Source: Onychomys torridus (taxonomy: Eukaryota; Chordata; Mammalia; Rodentia; Cricetidae). Taken from it: 64,000 nucleotides of DNA. This document shows positions 23,230 to 35,400 of the stretch, piece by piece; the stretch's first letter is position 1; each line of letters starts with the position of its first letter. Under the pieces are notes generated by a model. It was not told the DNA's origin and made no database searches. It saw nothing but the letters and a program-made list of their open reading frames with translations. A program made the translations under genes and the position numbers. Location: contig NC_050466.1 in assembly GCF_903995425.1 (NCBI RefSeq), positions 18,269,709 through 18,333,708 of the forward strand. Direction: 5' to 3'.

Positions 23230-23434
23230 CAGTGATTCTCAACCTTCCTAATACTGTGGCCATTTAATATAGTTGCCCATGCTGTGGTGACCCTAACTAT
23301 TTTCGTTGTTTCTTCCTGATTGTAATTTTGCTAATGTTATGAGTCATAATATAATACTTTTTTCTAATGGTCTTAGTAAAGGTCTGTAGACCCCAAATGT
23401 AGAAGGCTCTGCAACCCCAAGTTGAGAAGCACTG
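23230..23434. mobile_element. hAT-type MITE (URR1-like)
   Basis: 205 bp with terminal inverted repeats cagtgattctcaacctt and its complement aagttgagaagcactg. Flanked by a perfect 8-bp target duplication ctttaggt at 23222-23229 and 23435-23442, as hAT transposases produce. The sequence resembles URR1, a non-autonomous hAT-Charlie element of rodents (from memory). No coding capacity. Confidence 0.9.
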
Positions 23435-23442
23435 CTTTAGGT

Positions 23443-25320
23443 TAAGGCATGTGACTGTGGAGTTTCTACACCATTTTCTCAGCTGACTCTGCTCATCATA
23501 GTTATTAGATGGGAAACGTACCTGCACAAAGATTTTCCTGAGGGATTCCTTGGTCAGCATGTACAAGTCCACACCCAGGTGCATTCACAGTCACAACATT
23601 CACATGCAGAAACATCTGTAGACAAAGCCCTCCCATCCCATTGGCCCATCCCCAAGAGAGAGGCTAATCTGTAGTATGTAAGAGTAGTTCCAGAAATATG
23701 GAAAGCATAAAAGGAAAGTCGTCCAAAACATTTCATAAAGTTATTTACTGCTGGGAAGGGAAACACAAATGAATTCTAAGTCTGTTTTATTGATGAGCAC
23801 AAGCTTAAAAAAAGCTTGGATCCCTGTTTAACTAAAACCCAAGACAATATTAAGTTTACCTTAAGAGTGTTAAGATAATTCTAATTAGCAATTTTAGAAG
23901 CAATTGTTCAGCTCTAAGAAGAAACATAATTGTGTGAACATCATCATCTCTGATGACCTTCTAGGAGCCAAGACCCCAGCCAGAGCCAAGATCTGGTTAA
24001 GAACTGGATTCCAGTTGAAACCTGGATTCTGAATTCTCTCCAGACCAGAGCAGGAGCCAGCTGTGACTCACTCAGCCCTATTAGACCACATGCTTCCTCC
24101 TACTTAGCATATAATCTTACTTTTATTTTTCTGAGACCAATTAGACCATCAAATAAAACAGATTCATCAACACTTTCTTGATGGATGTGCTTGTATGAAT
24201 GCTAGTCAGTTTTAACTCTTCTTGTATGTAGATATTTTCTCTATCATAGGGTCTCATTGATATGGATTGAGGTACAAAAGTTAATACACAATGTGTAGTG
24301 TTGGGACACAGGGCCTATTAAGAAGTGATTAGTTCAGGAGTACCATACCATCATAAATATATTAGTTATCAGAGTTTGCCCCCTCTTGTTTTCTTGGCCT
24401 TTGGTTATCTCTTGCCTTCCTGCCTTCCAATGACACATTAAAAAGTTCCTGCCACTGAGTTATTGGACTTTTCAGTCTCCAGAATGGTGAGAAATAAATT
24501 TCTTTACTTACAAAGTACCCACTGTGCAGTGTTCTTTGACAACCATACAGAATGGGCTATGACACTCATTTGAGTCCTTTTCAAGATTTGAATGCAAAGA
24601 TTTAGTTGCTTCTCCATTACCTGAATTTCTACCTAGATTTATAACAGCTGTAATTTACCTCTCATCTTAAATAAGCAGGGAACACTAAAAACAAAGTGTC
24701 ACAATTCTGGACATTGGCTCAGAAACCTTGTTAGGACCTTCCCTGTTTAAAATACTGACAGAAATAAATATGTGCACTCAATTACCTAAACTTTGACTTT
24801 TCTATTTATCAATTTTAATTATCTTTGTAAAAATGTTTTTATTATGGCTGAGGAAAAGAATGGCTTTATGTTTTTTATCCCAAATCAAAAAACAGTCTTT
24901 AGTGTTAATGTGAGAATAATGACACTACTAGATTTATAAATGTTGGGTGTCAACAAAACAAGAAAATACTGGAAAATCTTTTATAACACCAGACAATGCA
25001 GGACAAACCTCTAATAAATCTTCACAATTTATCACTACTACTAGCCACCATTACCATTATTTTGCTTGTCTCCTTACAGTGCCAGACATGATAAATTTCT
25101 TTATCTTGCAAAAGTTGAACTTGTTCTTTTCTACTACAATGCTTTTTTACCGATGTTTCTCCTTTCCTTTTAGCCATTCTCCCATCAATATATTATCCCT
25201 AAATATGCCATTATTTTCTTTTTGTTGGTTCTATTTTTCTCATTAAAATTGTTGTGGGTGCTTTTTTGGGGACAGCTACTGTATAGCTCTGTATATGCTA
25301 AATCCACAAGAGTCTGTTTA
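23443..25320. other. no gene recognised
   Basis: AT-rich. The open frame at 24947-25246 (99 codons) has no recognisable domain. No repeats with clear ends. Confidence 0.45.
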
Positions 25321-26209
25321 AGAGGTATCACGGTATTATTAAGATATGAAATGGAGAAATACACTCATGATTACAGGATATAATAAATCCAGTTGCAAAG
25401 TCCTTGGAATGCTAGAGACCAGTCATGCACTGCTTCATGCCACCTAACCCTATCTTCACCTCCCAAGAGCGTGTAGCCCCAAAGCCACTGTTGAAATGAA
25501 TCCCCACAACACTTAAACTTTTTTTGTGTAAATAAGAAGGTTCTAAACCTAATACAAAACTACATACAATAAGAACAATTATCAAATATTATCCAGTAGA
25601 GAGAAAGGTTGATAATGTAACCTAACTTGAAGGATCTAAATCTTGAGGCTGATATGCTCTTAGCTGAGATAAGAGAGTGTTATAACTAGAACTATCTAGC
25701 TTTCAGCTCCATTGAAGACCTGAGAAGGAAAATAACATTACCTGAGTAAGTAGGAAGTGCAAGGATGCTACTTCTGAAACATGCAAGGAATGACAGAGAC
25801 ATCTGGCTGCCTGGAAAGTCACCCAATGCTTCTCTACAATGTTGGGGCTTCCACTTTTGGCTACAGACATAGAATATCTGACAGACCTTTTTCAGAAACA
25901 GGAACATTTGAAAGACTGTTCTACCCTGTTTTGGCAAGGTGCAGCAGTCACTTTTCCCTTTGTCTTGCTCATCCTGATTGGACAGCATGCTTAATGTCAC
26001 CAGCAGAGGCAAGTGCAGTTCTTTGCCCAACAGGCCACTTATGCCAAGAAGAAGACAAATATAAGGAGTGTCTTTAATGCCTAACATCCTCTCAGGAGTA
26101 GAATGGTGCTGGCAGGAACAATCATGTCTCATGTCAACAAAATTCTAACATAGTAAACATTTAAATGCCATATTCTCTAGGTCTATAAAGCATTCAAAGA
26201 TTATCTAAC

Positions 26210-26510
26210 TATTAGTGAAATATTAAGGCAACTTCACGTAGTTGAAAGGGAGGTTTATTTTGTGGGGTAACTTACAATGAAGGGATAGGTAACAGGGTCT
26301 GGGAAAGGTGAAGAGCAGTCCGGCGGTATTCTCTGGAGAACTCTGCTTGCTCTACATCCAGCATCCAGGGTCCAGGAACCAAGAGAGCCAGCACATCCAC
26401 ATCTCAGATGTTCAGGGTCCTCTTGGCCCTGCCTTGTAGGAGTGACAGTTACCGAACCCCCAATGGGGTTTGAAACTTCCAGATCAAAGCTGGAAAGGCT
26501 ACCCACTACA
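26210..26510 (-). mobile_element. solo LTR nested in the older ERV
   Basis: 301 bp, same family as the LTRs at 21828, 36482 and 49425 (minus strand tgtagtgggtagcc ... ctaata). Flanks are tctaac (26204-26209) and cctaac (26511-26516), a 6-bp duplication with one mismatch. The internal sequence on both sides joins correctly when the LTR is removed. Confidence 0.87.
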
Positions 26511-26658
26511 CCTAACCATCTGATATATATCTTTGTATATCTAGAAAGCCTAACTAACATGACTTTAAGTATGAAAAGCATGGGTGACTATTGACCTGTA
26601 ATTTGTATCTACATAAATATTTTAAAGACTAAGAATTCACATTATAAAAGTAAACAGT

Positions 26659-26875
26659 GATCAGCACAGGACTTTTGACCTGCTCCGTTTCCAACCTGGA
26701 CCGGTTCACCCCTCCTTAGGCAACCTGGTGGTCCTAGGCTCCTGGGAGGTCACCATATTGATGCCAAACTTAGTGCAGACACCAGATTGGCATAGCGCAC
26801 TACAGCCCAGAACTCCTGGACTCAAGTGATCCTCCTGTCTCAGCTTCCTGAGTAACTGGGACTACAGGCATGCAC
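26659..26875 (-). pseudogene. 7SL RNA fragment, inverted within an L1 insertion
   Basis: The minus strand reads signal-recognition-particle RNA colinearly from about nucleotide 14 to 230: gcctgtagtcccag, then gaggatcacttgagtccag, gtagtgcgctatgcc, ggcatcaatatggtgacc, aaggaggggtgaaccgg, ggagcaggtcaaa. 217 bp here equals 217 nt of the remembered 7SL, so there are no net indels. It carries the S-domain segment, which B1 and Alu lack, so it comes from 7SL itself. It abuts the left 15-bp duplication directly and is fused at about 26875 to the L1 3' end in opposite orientation. Confidence 0.93.
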
Positions 26876-27841
26876 ATAATATGTACTCATTCATAGTAGG
26901 ATACTAGATGTAAAACAAAGATGACTAGACTGCAACACAACTCCAGGGAGGCTACCTAGAAAACAGGACCCTAGGAAAGACACAGGGATTGCCCAATGAC
27001 AGAGAAATGGATTAGATCTACATGAACAACCTGGACGACAGTGGGAGTAATGAAGGGCAAGGTTTGAGGGAAAGAAAGGTTAAGGGAGCAGGATCAAGAA
27101 CAGAAAGGGAGAACGAGGAATAACAGACCATGATAAATGATGACCACATGAGAACAGGAATAGGCAGAGTGCTCGAGAGGTCCCCAGAAATCCACAATGA
27201 TATGTCCCCTGTAGACTGCTGGCAATGGTTGAGAGAAAGCCTGATCTGACCTAGTCTGGTGATCAGATGGCCAAACACCCTAATGGTCATGCTTCCAATA
27301 ACTGATGGAAGTGGATGCAGAGATCCTCAGCCAGGCCCCAGGTGGAGCTCCTGGTGTCCAATTGTCGAGAAAGAGTAGGGACTGTAAGAGTGTGAATTGT
27401 TGAGACCAAGATTGGAAAAGCACAGTGACAAATAGCCAAACGAATGGAAGCACATGAATTATGAATCAAAGGCTGTGGAGCCCCCAGCTGGAGCAGGCCC
27501 TCTGGATAAGTGAGACAACATTGGATAGCTTGAACTGTTTGGGAGGCACCCAGGCAGTGGGACCAGACCTGTCCTTAGTGCATGAGCTGGCTGTTTGGAA
27601 CCTTGGGCTTACACAGGGACACTTTGCTTGGCCTGGAAGGAGGAGACTGGACCTGCCTGTACTGAATCCACCAGGTTTAAATGAGTCGCCAGGGGAGTCT
27701 TGGCCCTGGAGGGAATGGGAATGGAGGGGAGGGGCTAGGGGGAAGGTGGGGGGGGGGGCAGGAGGGTGGAGGACAGGGGAACCCATGGCTGATGTGTAAA
27801 ATTAAAACACAAATATATTAAATTAAAAAGGAAAAAAATAA
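26876..27841 (+). mobile_element. L1 3' end, truncated, partner of the 7SL chimera
   Basis: L1 3' UTR in sense, beginning within atgtactcattcatagtagg and ending in an A-rich tail. It is nearly the same as 48243-49196. The whole 7SL plus L1 unit is bounded by a perfect 15-bp duplication ataaaagtaaacagt at 26644-26658 and 27842-27856, so both parts arrived in one event. A G run lies at about 27746-27757. Confidence 0.93.
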
Positions 27842-28294
27842 ATAAAAGTAAACAGTCTGTAAACAGAGATATAGTATAGGGACAATGTACTCAAAATTGT
27901 GACAATATACAAAAATATCTTAATCAAAGGTAGAAATTTATAGTACAGTATTACAAGAATATCCTTAATTTGTACCAATGCACAAAATATCCTAAACAGA
28001 GGTAGAACAAACATACAGTATGACAAATATAATTTTACATTTATATCAATATATGAAAATATTTCAAAGTAGGAATGTATGTAAAATATGACAAATATAG
28101 TTTTGTATGTGTATCAATATACAGATTATCTTAAACAGGAATAAAAAATAATTTTACATTTGTATCAATATACAAGAATCTATGCCAATGCAAACTATCT
28201 AAATCTGATAGTTACTAAATTAGTTTACAGCTCTGGCTGTCTTGGATCATTTAAAAAATTTAATTACATCGGTTTATTCATTGTGCATATATAC

Positions 28295-28455
28295 ATATAT
28301 ATGGGTATGTGTAGGCTATGGTGTACATATGAAGTTGCACTGAAAGCTTGTGGAAGTCAATTGCCTTCTACCATGTAGGCTTGGGAGATTGAACTTGATA
28401 GATCATCAAGGTTCCTGGAAAGTGCCCTTACCCACTGAGCCATCTTGACAGCCAT
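28295..28455 (-). repeat. B2/B3-type SINE
   Basis: The plus strand shows the complement of the head (acccactgagccatcttgacagcc) and a body with cttctaccatgtaggc. Diverged. Confidence 0.75.
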
Positions 28456-28959
28456 ATTTTTCTTGTTTTTATGCTCTTCCTGGGTGAACTGTTCCCTATA
28501 TCATACATTTCACTTGCCCTCCACTCATTAATTTTCATGGTTCACAAGGAAAAGTGAAGAGTAGGAGGAAGAAGCAACAGCTGTAGAGAAGTTGGAAGAG
28601 AAACAAATGGAGGGAGATGAAGGTCTAGAGACACAACAAAAGAAATTGGAGAAAATGTTTTCCAAAAGGAAGAATGTATGGGAGAAAATATGAATTAAAA
28701 TGGAGTGTGTATGATAGGTGCTAAAGATATTGTGGTGAGGTAATCTGAAATCTGTTTAAAAAGCCAATAAATGTGTCAAATGCACACAGCTGTTACAGAA
28801 CTCCCTAAGTAATGTCAAAACTGGTAGTTAAATCAGTACTTGGAGAAAAATTTATAGTTTTATGAAAAATTCTCAAGAAAATTAATGAATGATCTGTAAA
28901 CTAACTGTGAATTTAACTTAAAAGCCAAGTAGAAGTATCTGTGGAGTAGGATGATGTGT
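28456..28959. other. no gene recognised
   Basis: AT-rich, purine-rich patch near 28560; nothing identified. Confidence 0.5.
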
Positions 28960-29215
28960 CTTTGGGCATATGTCAAGGAGGGGCACAGCTGGAGCACATG
29001 ATGGATTTAATTTTATTTTTTGATGATTCTTCATACTGACTTCCAGAGTGGCTGTACAAATTTGCACTCTCAGCAACAGTGATGAGGATTCATCTTTCTC
29101 TCCAGCCACAACAGCATCTGTTGTCAGTTCTTTTGTTGATCTTAGCCATTCAGACTGGGTTGAGATGAAATCTCAAATTTTTTTTAATTAGCATTTCCCT
29201 AATTGCTAAGGATGA
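28960..29215 (-). mobile_element. old L1 3' UTR fragment
   Basis: Contains agagtggctgtacaaatttgcactc, cagcatctgttgtcag and gatcttagccattcagactggg, the complement of the conserved mammalian L1 3' region. Confidence 0.75.
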
Positions 29216-29360
29216 TGTCTTAGTTACTTTTGTATTCCTGTGAAGAGACACGATGACCAAGGCAAAGTATTTTAAAAAGCATTTAATTTGTGTCCTGCTT
29301 ATAGTTCAGAGGATGAGTGCATGGTGACAATACTTTTATCTCTGAAAAGGTTAATATGGT
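29216..29360. repeat. unassigned rodent interspersed repeat
   Basis: Starts cttagttacttttgtattcctgtgaagagac, continuing gatgaccaaggcaaagta; related to the repeats at 7945 and 62605. Confidence 0.55.
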
Positions 29361-30539
29361 TGACTGATATCTGTCTAGACTGGACAAAACACAGAGTGAA
29401 GATTATAAGAAAGTCAGATCATAGGTAAATGGGAAACAGCTACACATACTATTCAAAACAATGAAACAGTATAACTTTAGACAATAGGTTTAGAAATGAA
29501 GATGTATTAAAATATATATGTATGTTTATGACTAAATGTTAAAATAACCATTCAAAGGTCTTGAAATATCTTTGTATGAAGTAAAGTCAATAAAAGCAGA
29601 GCAATTTCTTTTTCAAGGGCATATAAATGTTGTAACAAGAAAAACAATTTACTCAAGATGTGCTTTTGAAAACAATCATTAACAAGAGAGCTACTTGATA
29701 GTATGAATGCAAGGACAGTTTAACAATTGAGTATGTCATTGTGAATGAACACACTGACAGAAATAAATACACTTAACCAAAATGTACAAATAAAAATATC
29801 TCATCGAATCCAGTATCAATTATGAATAACTAGAAAAATCTCATAAACCAGAATATAAAGATATTTCCTTATCTTATAAAGTCAGTAAACTATCAACACG
29901 TAGGAGCCATACTCAGTTACAACCTTAGATAAATTCCCTTTAAAGTTATGAAGAAGAAAAATATTATTTTGTATTTTATGGATAGCCTACTTTAGATTTT
30001 CCTAGCTAAACTTATGACAAACTATGAATTCAGTACATACATATCATCTACATACATGTTGTATGTACATACATACATACAACACACTCACATGCACACA
30101 CACAGTTAATTTCCTAAACTGTTTTAGTGAGAATGTCTTAGAAATTCTGAATTCATTTGCTTTGGGTAACTGCTTAGAGAACCTGCAATTTTAAATGGTT
30201 ATTTTATGTTCAGGAAAGTTAGGTGTTATTCGTGATTCTCTTGTCTCTTATGATCCCAGGCACAAATATGTATGTAGCCTACCTTCTAAATACTGCGTGA
30301 ATTCATCTACCTTTTCCCACTTATTGTAGTGTTCATAATTCACTCTGATGTTACTCATTGTTTCTATTACCACAAAATATTTCCATTCTCCCTACTTCTA
30401 GGTTTACCACACTCCAAATGATTCTTCACAGATAATGTCAAACTCCAGCTACTTGTCAGAAAATTAAACATTGTTTTACGTGTAGTGTATGTGTGTGTTT
30501 ATAAGTGTGTGCATGTGCACGTGCACATGTGTAACTGTA
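29361..30539. other. AT-rich, no gene; TACA microsatellite at 30040-30105
   Basis: A short (CATA)n/(CA)n tract is the only structure I recognise. Confidence 0.5.
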
Positions 30540-30822
30540 GAGGCAGAAGTAGGGGCCAGAAGTTGACATAGGATGTCTACCTCAATTGCACTCCACCTCT
30601 TTTTTGAGACAGAATCTCTTACTGGAGCTCACTGTTTCATTTAGGCTAGCTGCCTGCCTGGCCAGGGAGCTCCAGAATCTGACTGTCTGCACATCCCTTG
30701 TCCTAGCCCAGGAACACAGATGTGTATGTCACCATCCCTAGATTTTACATGGGTAGGGATCTGAACTCAGATCCTCATGCTTGTGTAGGGCATTTCATTC
30801 CTCACACCATCTTTTAGCCCTT
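30540..30822 (-). repeat. B4-like composite SINE
   Basis: The minus strand reads an ID-like head (gggctaaaagatggtgtg, gatctgagttcagatccc) followed by a B1-related body ending gtctcaaaaaagagg. A (TG)n-rich stretch lies just before it. Confidence 0.7.
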
Positions 30823-31134
30823 GCACAAAATGTAAGACAAAAAAATTGACAGGAATTCCCTGTATCAAATCCTCCAACTACTTCTTAAGACTCAGGAAAA
30901 TTCCTTAAAGAAAAGAGGATGCCCTTGGTGTCCTACTCATTTCTGCATTTCCAAGGCCTCACATAATCAACATTTGGCAGGTTTCTAGTATATTATACAT
31001 TATGAATTATAGTTGTACAAGTTAATTAGTATTACAAATGAGATGAATTACTTCACTTACTTCATGACTTGAGTTGTATTTTCATTTTATATCACAGCAA
31101 TATATGCATTTAAAAAATGCCTACATTGAGTATA

Positions 31135-31194
31135 TTAGTTAGGGTTCATTAGAGAAACGTAACTGATAAAATGACTATATGTATATATATATAC

Positions 31195-31250
<56 letters not shown>

Positions 31251-31700
31251 ATATGTGATTTATTAGAGTGGCTTACAGGCTGTGGTCCCACAATTCCAAC
31301 AATGGCTTTCTCCTGATGGAAAGTCTAAGAATCTATTGGATTCTGGTTCTTGTTCAGTCCATGAGGCTGGATGTATCAGCTGGTCTTCAGTATACACTGG
31401 AATCCCAAAGAAGCAGGCCCTAATGCCAGTGAAAGAATGGTCTTGCTAGTGAGAATGAGGGCAAGCTTGCAAGGAATAAGAGCTACCTTCTTCCATGTCC
31501 TTCATAGAGACTGCCACCAGAAAGTGTGGCCAGATATATGGTGAATCTTCCCATCTCAAAACATCTGAATTTAGGGTAGGTCTTCACACTTCAAATGATT
31601 TAATTAAGAAAAAAATCTGTCACTGGTGTACCCAGCCACTTCAGTTTTAGTTAATTCAGGATGTAGTTAAGTTGAAAAGTAAGAATATCCATCACACTGG
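31135..31700. repeat. unassigned rodent repeat with internal (TA)n
   Basis: The sequence from tagttagggttcattagag through gatttattagagtggcttacaggc to cacttcagttttagttaatt is a repeat I have seen widely in rodent genomes. (TA)n at about 31170-31245 lies inside it. Class unassigned. Confidence 0.6.
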
Positions 31701-31984
31701 TCATTATTATGAAAATAATAGCAAATATAAATCTTTTTTGCCATTTTAAATAAATATTAGTAAAAGTCAAGTATCTTACAAGTTTGCAAATGCATCTATC
31801 TTTGTTTTTCAGAAATTTTTAAAATTTTTTTCTATTATCAGCTTGATACAGTATAAATTCTTATCCTAATTGTGAAATGTTTCATTGAGGCTTGCCCAGT
31901 AATTGAGTAAACCCAAAACTTACTATATGCCACAGTCATTCTAGGGTCTCCCCTGCTCTATAGCCTCCCCAGTTCTGTGGGTTG

Positions 31985-32280
31985 CAACTATGTTCATACC
32001 AGCACTATTTGTAATAGCCAGAACCTGGAAATAACCTAGATGCCCATCAAATGAAGAATGGATTAAGAAAATGTGGTACACATACACAATGGAGTACTAC
32101 TCAGCAAAAAAAAAAAACACAAAAAACAAAAAAACAATAACAGCATGAAATTTGCAGGCAAATGGATGGAACTAGAAAGTATCATCCTGAGTGAGGTAAC
32201 CCAAACCCAGAAGGACAAACATAGTATGTACTCACTCATAAGAGGATTCTAGATATAAACAAAGAACAATCATACTGCAA
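31985..32280 (+). mobile_element. L1 ORF2 3' end / 3' UTR fragment
   Basis: Contains aatagccagaacctggaaat, aagaatggattaagaaaatg and gagtgaggtaacccaaaccc, the end of L1 ORF2; corresponds to 48030-48260. An A-rich tract interrupts it at 32107. Confidence 0.88.
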
Positions 32281-32756
32281 ATATAAATTTTAATCACCAT
32301 TAAAAATAAAACAGTAAGTACTGTTTCTTTAGATTGAGAAGCTAAAGCCTGCAAAATGAAGTGGTGGTGAATGGTACTTGACTCTCAAGGATGTAAAATC
32401 AATTTAGTCCTAGGACCAGGATCTGATCTCCAGATTCAAAGAAGAGGTAAAAGGAGAGAATGCATGCAATACAGTTATCTGTTGACTTCATGCACCAGCA
32501 GTGGCAAGTAACCCTTCATATACATCTGCCATACACATGATAATTTTTAATGAAAATATTTCTTGTACTTTAATTTACATTAATTTTAAATGTGTGTATT
32601 TAAAATTTTCAAACAGGTTTCATTTGCTAAATCCTTTAGTACTTTCCAATTGCTAAAGAAACAAATGGACTCAGCTGTCCATATTAGAAGCACCGACAGA
32701 AGCAGAAGCAACCAGGCACTCTCTGGTGAGGGTAATGAACACACGTGAGTACTAGG
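32281..32756. other. AT-rich, no gene recognised
   Basis: Nothing identified. Confidence 0.5.
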
Positions 32757-33030
32757 GCCATGTATATTGGTTCAGGGTGGATGCCAACCAATTGGGGTGA
32801 TGCTGTGATCCAGCTGCAGGGAATATTCCACCATGGACCCTCACAACATCTTGTAATCTGACCTGGCTCCTTCCTGCCAGAGGGGTGCCATCTTCTAGGC
32901 TCACTAAACATGAGCCAGCACTTTGACCATGAACTTTAGCTCATAGTGAATGCCAATTTGTGGGCACCACCCCATGAGCTGCGAACTCTTATAGGGAACC
33001 TGGAATATTCCACCATGTGCCCTCATTCCC
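32757..33030. repeat. diverged tandem duplication
   Basis: Two related copies about 180 bp apart share gaatattccaccatg (32822 and 33003) and upstream the pattern atgccaa...ttg-gg. Unidentified; just left of the roughly 30-bp array. Confidence 0.65.
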
Positions 33031-33469
33031 TGCTGGCTCCTTCTTGGACTGGGATGGATTTGGGGTAAGGATAGGAAGAGGGCTGTTACAGCCTGGTCTC
33101 CCTGAGCAAGCCAGCAGACACCACACATGAGACACAAACAAGACTTAGAGGTGGCTCCTACTTTCATCGCTGTTCCACCACATAGGCTCACGACACTAAA
33201 TGAGAAATTATCAGTTAAGTTGTGCCCACATGCCCTGCTGGGATCAGTGGGCCCTATGCCTGCACAGAGCACACCCTGGGGCCCACTGCAGACCAGCTGG
33301 TTACTAAAGTGATTGTGCAATTACACAGGCTAAGACTGGAACTATTGCAGGAGCCTAGTACTAGTGGGAAGCCTCCTGCTGAGCAGTTGCAGGAGATGGC
33401 CACCAGCAGGATTGCCACTGCCCAAGGACAGCCTGCTGCTGTAAGTGTTCAGTACCACTTAAGTTGAGA

Positions 33470-34085
33470 CAGGAGAAGTTTCCCAGTTAAGGGGAAGCCA
33501 TAGGTTGTGGTAGAGGAATGAAACTTCATGGCCCGGGCGGATCCATGGGGCCTTTATAGCCACAGAGATAATCACAGAGGCCATATTGTACAGAGGTAGA
33601 ATTTCTGCATCACCCTTTAGTAACATGGGAAAGTTTGAGGTTCCATTGGTTCTAAAGCTCATCTTTATCAGAGACAGAAGATCTTAGGGCTACTTCTTAA
33701 CAGAGGTCTACTTCAATAGACTCCATCATCAGAGAGGATGCACATGAAGCTCCATAGGTACAAAGGGAAAATCTTAAAAACAAGGGCCAGTTTATGGGGC
33801 CATGAATTCATGGCTTATATAAAGCTCACTGGAAAGAGAACCCAGGCTGTGTCCAACATTTTAAAGGGTAAAGTCATTGACACCCTTTAGCACTAAGGGA
33901 AGCTTTAGTTCCTTTGGGCCAGACAAGGAAGATCTGAGGCCACAGTGTGTTGGGGATTACTCATTCCTCTTCTTCCTCATACCAAGGAGGACTCAGGCCC
34001 GTCCCACATGCACAGTAAGGCAGAGGACCTTCACTTTCCAGTCAGAGGTGGGAGGTCTGATGGTGCGACACCAACTCCAGTGTTG
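33470..34085. repeat. degenerate ~30-bp minisatellite, segment 1
   Basis: Imperfect units built on ttggtcagagaggaagatctgaggcc occur, for example around 33890-33945 (ggccagacaaggaagatctgaggcc) and 34040-34065. Same family as 39320-43640 but more decayed. Confidence 0.65.
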
Positions 34086-34689
34086 TCCGTGTGACATGAA
34101 CAATTGCATCAATATGGCTGAAGGGAGATAAGTGTCCCATGGGACTAAGCTCCATGGACGTCCCTGGCAGAGTGCCCGAGTAATGCTTCCTGCTTGAGGA
34201 AGATGTACTTCATGGATTATGAGCTCCCACGGCTATGGGTTCCGTGTAACTGCTTTTCTGATAATGTTCTAATTAATCTATGAAGCACAGCCAAAATTAA
34301 TGAATGCTTGGGTTGTGAACTATGGAGGATATGGGAAGCTGGACATGGATCTTAATCAGACTCATGATGGTGTGACTGTTGGGCTGGGACCTGATGACCT
34401 GGTTAGGATTATGAGAAAGAATAGTCAAGAAAAGAATTCCCTAGAAGATCCCCCTCTTTTGCAAGCTCCTACAGGAATAGAGTGGAAAGAAAATAAAACT
34501 TTTGGTGATGTGATGAATCAGATACAGCAGAATGAGCTATTTCTTAAAAACCCTGAGCCGCTAGATAAAGAAAGTATAAAAGTTCAGGCACTTCCAAGGA
34601 ATGAACACTCACCCACTAGGAATCCTTTGGAATCCCAGCTAAAGTGATTTATGGTAGAGAAAGTTATCTCATAGGAGGCAGATGGTGGC
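34086..34689 (+). other. unassigned 115-codon open frame (34300-34647)
   Basis: The frame from ATG 34300 to 34647 is acidic and polar (VGLGPDDLVRIMRKN, FGDVMNQIQQNE). I do not recognise a family; no signal peptide or membrane segment. It lies between two parts of the degenerate array and is not explained by any repeat I know. It could be a decayed retrogene or chance. Confidence 0.3.
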
Positions 34690-35105
34690 CCCCCCCCACT
34701 GGGGAAGTTCAGCATGGGAAACTGCTGGGGTAAGATAGCTGTAACCACCAAGAGCCTACATAAGTCTAGAAACTGTACTAAGTTTAGAAATCATAGACTC
34801 TCTTTGGGCCATGAAGTTCCTGTGGGTGAAGGGATATGTCTAGTGCCAATTAATAATTGTGTGCTTGCTGTTTTTAAAAGATGATGTAATTGAATTATTG
34901 CCAAGCTCTTGTTGTTCCTTGTATGACTTGATAGTTTTCTTTTTTGTATAGTACATAAGCTACTGATTTGCAGGAGTAAAATTGCACCAGATTCAAACCA
35001 CTCTCGAGTGTGTTGTCTGTCTGTCATTTGCTGACTCCTTGCCTTCCTGAATACCCCAGCCCTGGTTCTCCTAATGTGGTACTCCCGGTGGGCCAGTCCA
35101 TGACA
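34690..35105 (+). other. possible LTR-like segment
   Basis: A compositional run ending accactctcgagtgtgttg, tctgtctgtcatttgctgac has the look of an ERV R-U5, but no TG/CA ends or target duplication were found. A C run is at 34691-34699. Confidence 0.35.
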
Positions 35106-35109
35106 TGAT

Positions 35110-35400
35110 GGCTTTTTAGGATGATGTGGGATGTAAGAAGGCCATGTCAAGTAAGAAAATTTACTGATCACATCCTGAGTAGAAGGGCCAGGTGAGAGAG
35201 CCCTGAGGCCAAGAAATAAAGTATAACACCTGTTTCTTCAGAGAGGAAACATTAGAGGCCCCTTAGGAAAAATGAAAAGCCTTGAGGCCTCTCTGTCACA
35301 TGGTGGAACTCTGAGGTCAACAGGCAAAGGTTTAGGTCTAATTCCCCTTAATAGGAGTGATAACTTTCTGACTGTGGTGTGCAAAATCAGAAATTTCCAC
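35110..35400. repeat. degenerate ~30-bp minisatellite, segment 2
   Basis: Units such as cagagaggaaacattagaggcccctt and gagagagccctgaggcc at 35195-35330. Strongly decayed. Confidence 0.55.

Larger units (their letters stand above)
25321..28240 (-). mobile_element. older ERV 3' fragment with nested insertions
   Basis: Internal sequence from about 25512 is a diverged relative of 49728-51040. It is preceded at its 3' side by an LTR-like stretch ending at 25511 whose minus strand begins tgttgtgggg; its left end, near 25321, is uncertain. The fragment is interrupted by a solo LTR (26210-26510) and a 7SL/L1 chimera (26659-27841). It resumes at 27857 with roughly 70-bp tandem units (tatcaatatacaa, cagaggtagaa) before similarity ends near 28240. 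No coding sequence. Confidence 0.8.

Noticed and set aside
26659..26875. B1 or Alu-type SINE
   Set aside because: It contains the 7SL S-domain (ggcatcaatatggtgacc and beyond) that SINEs lack, so it derives from 7SL RNA itself.
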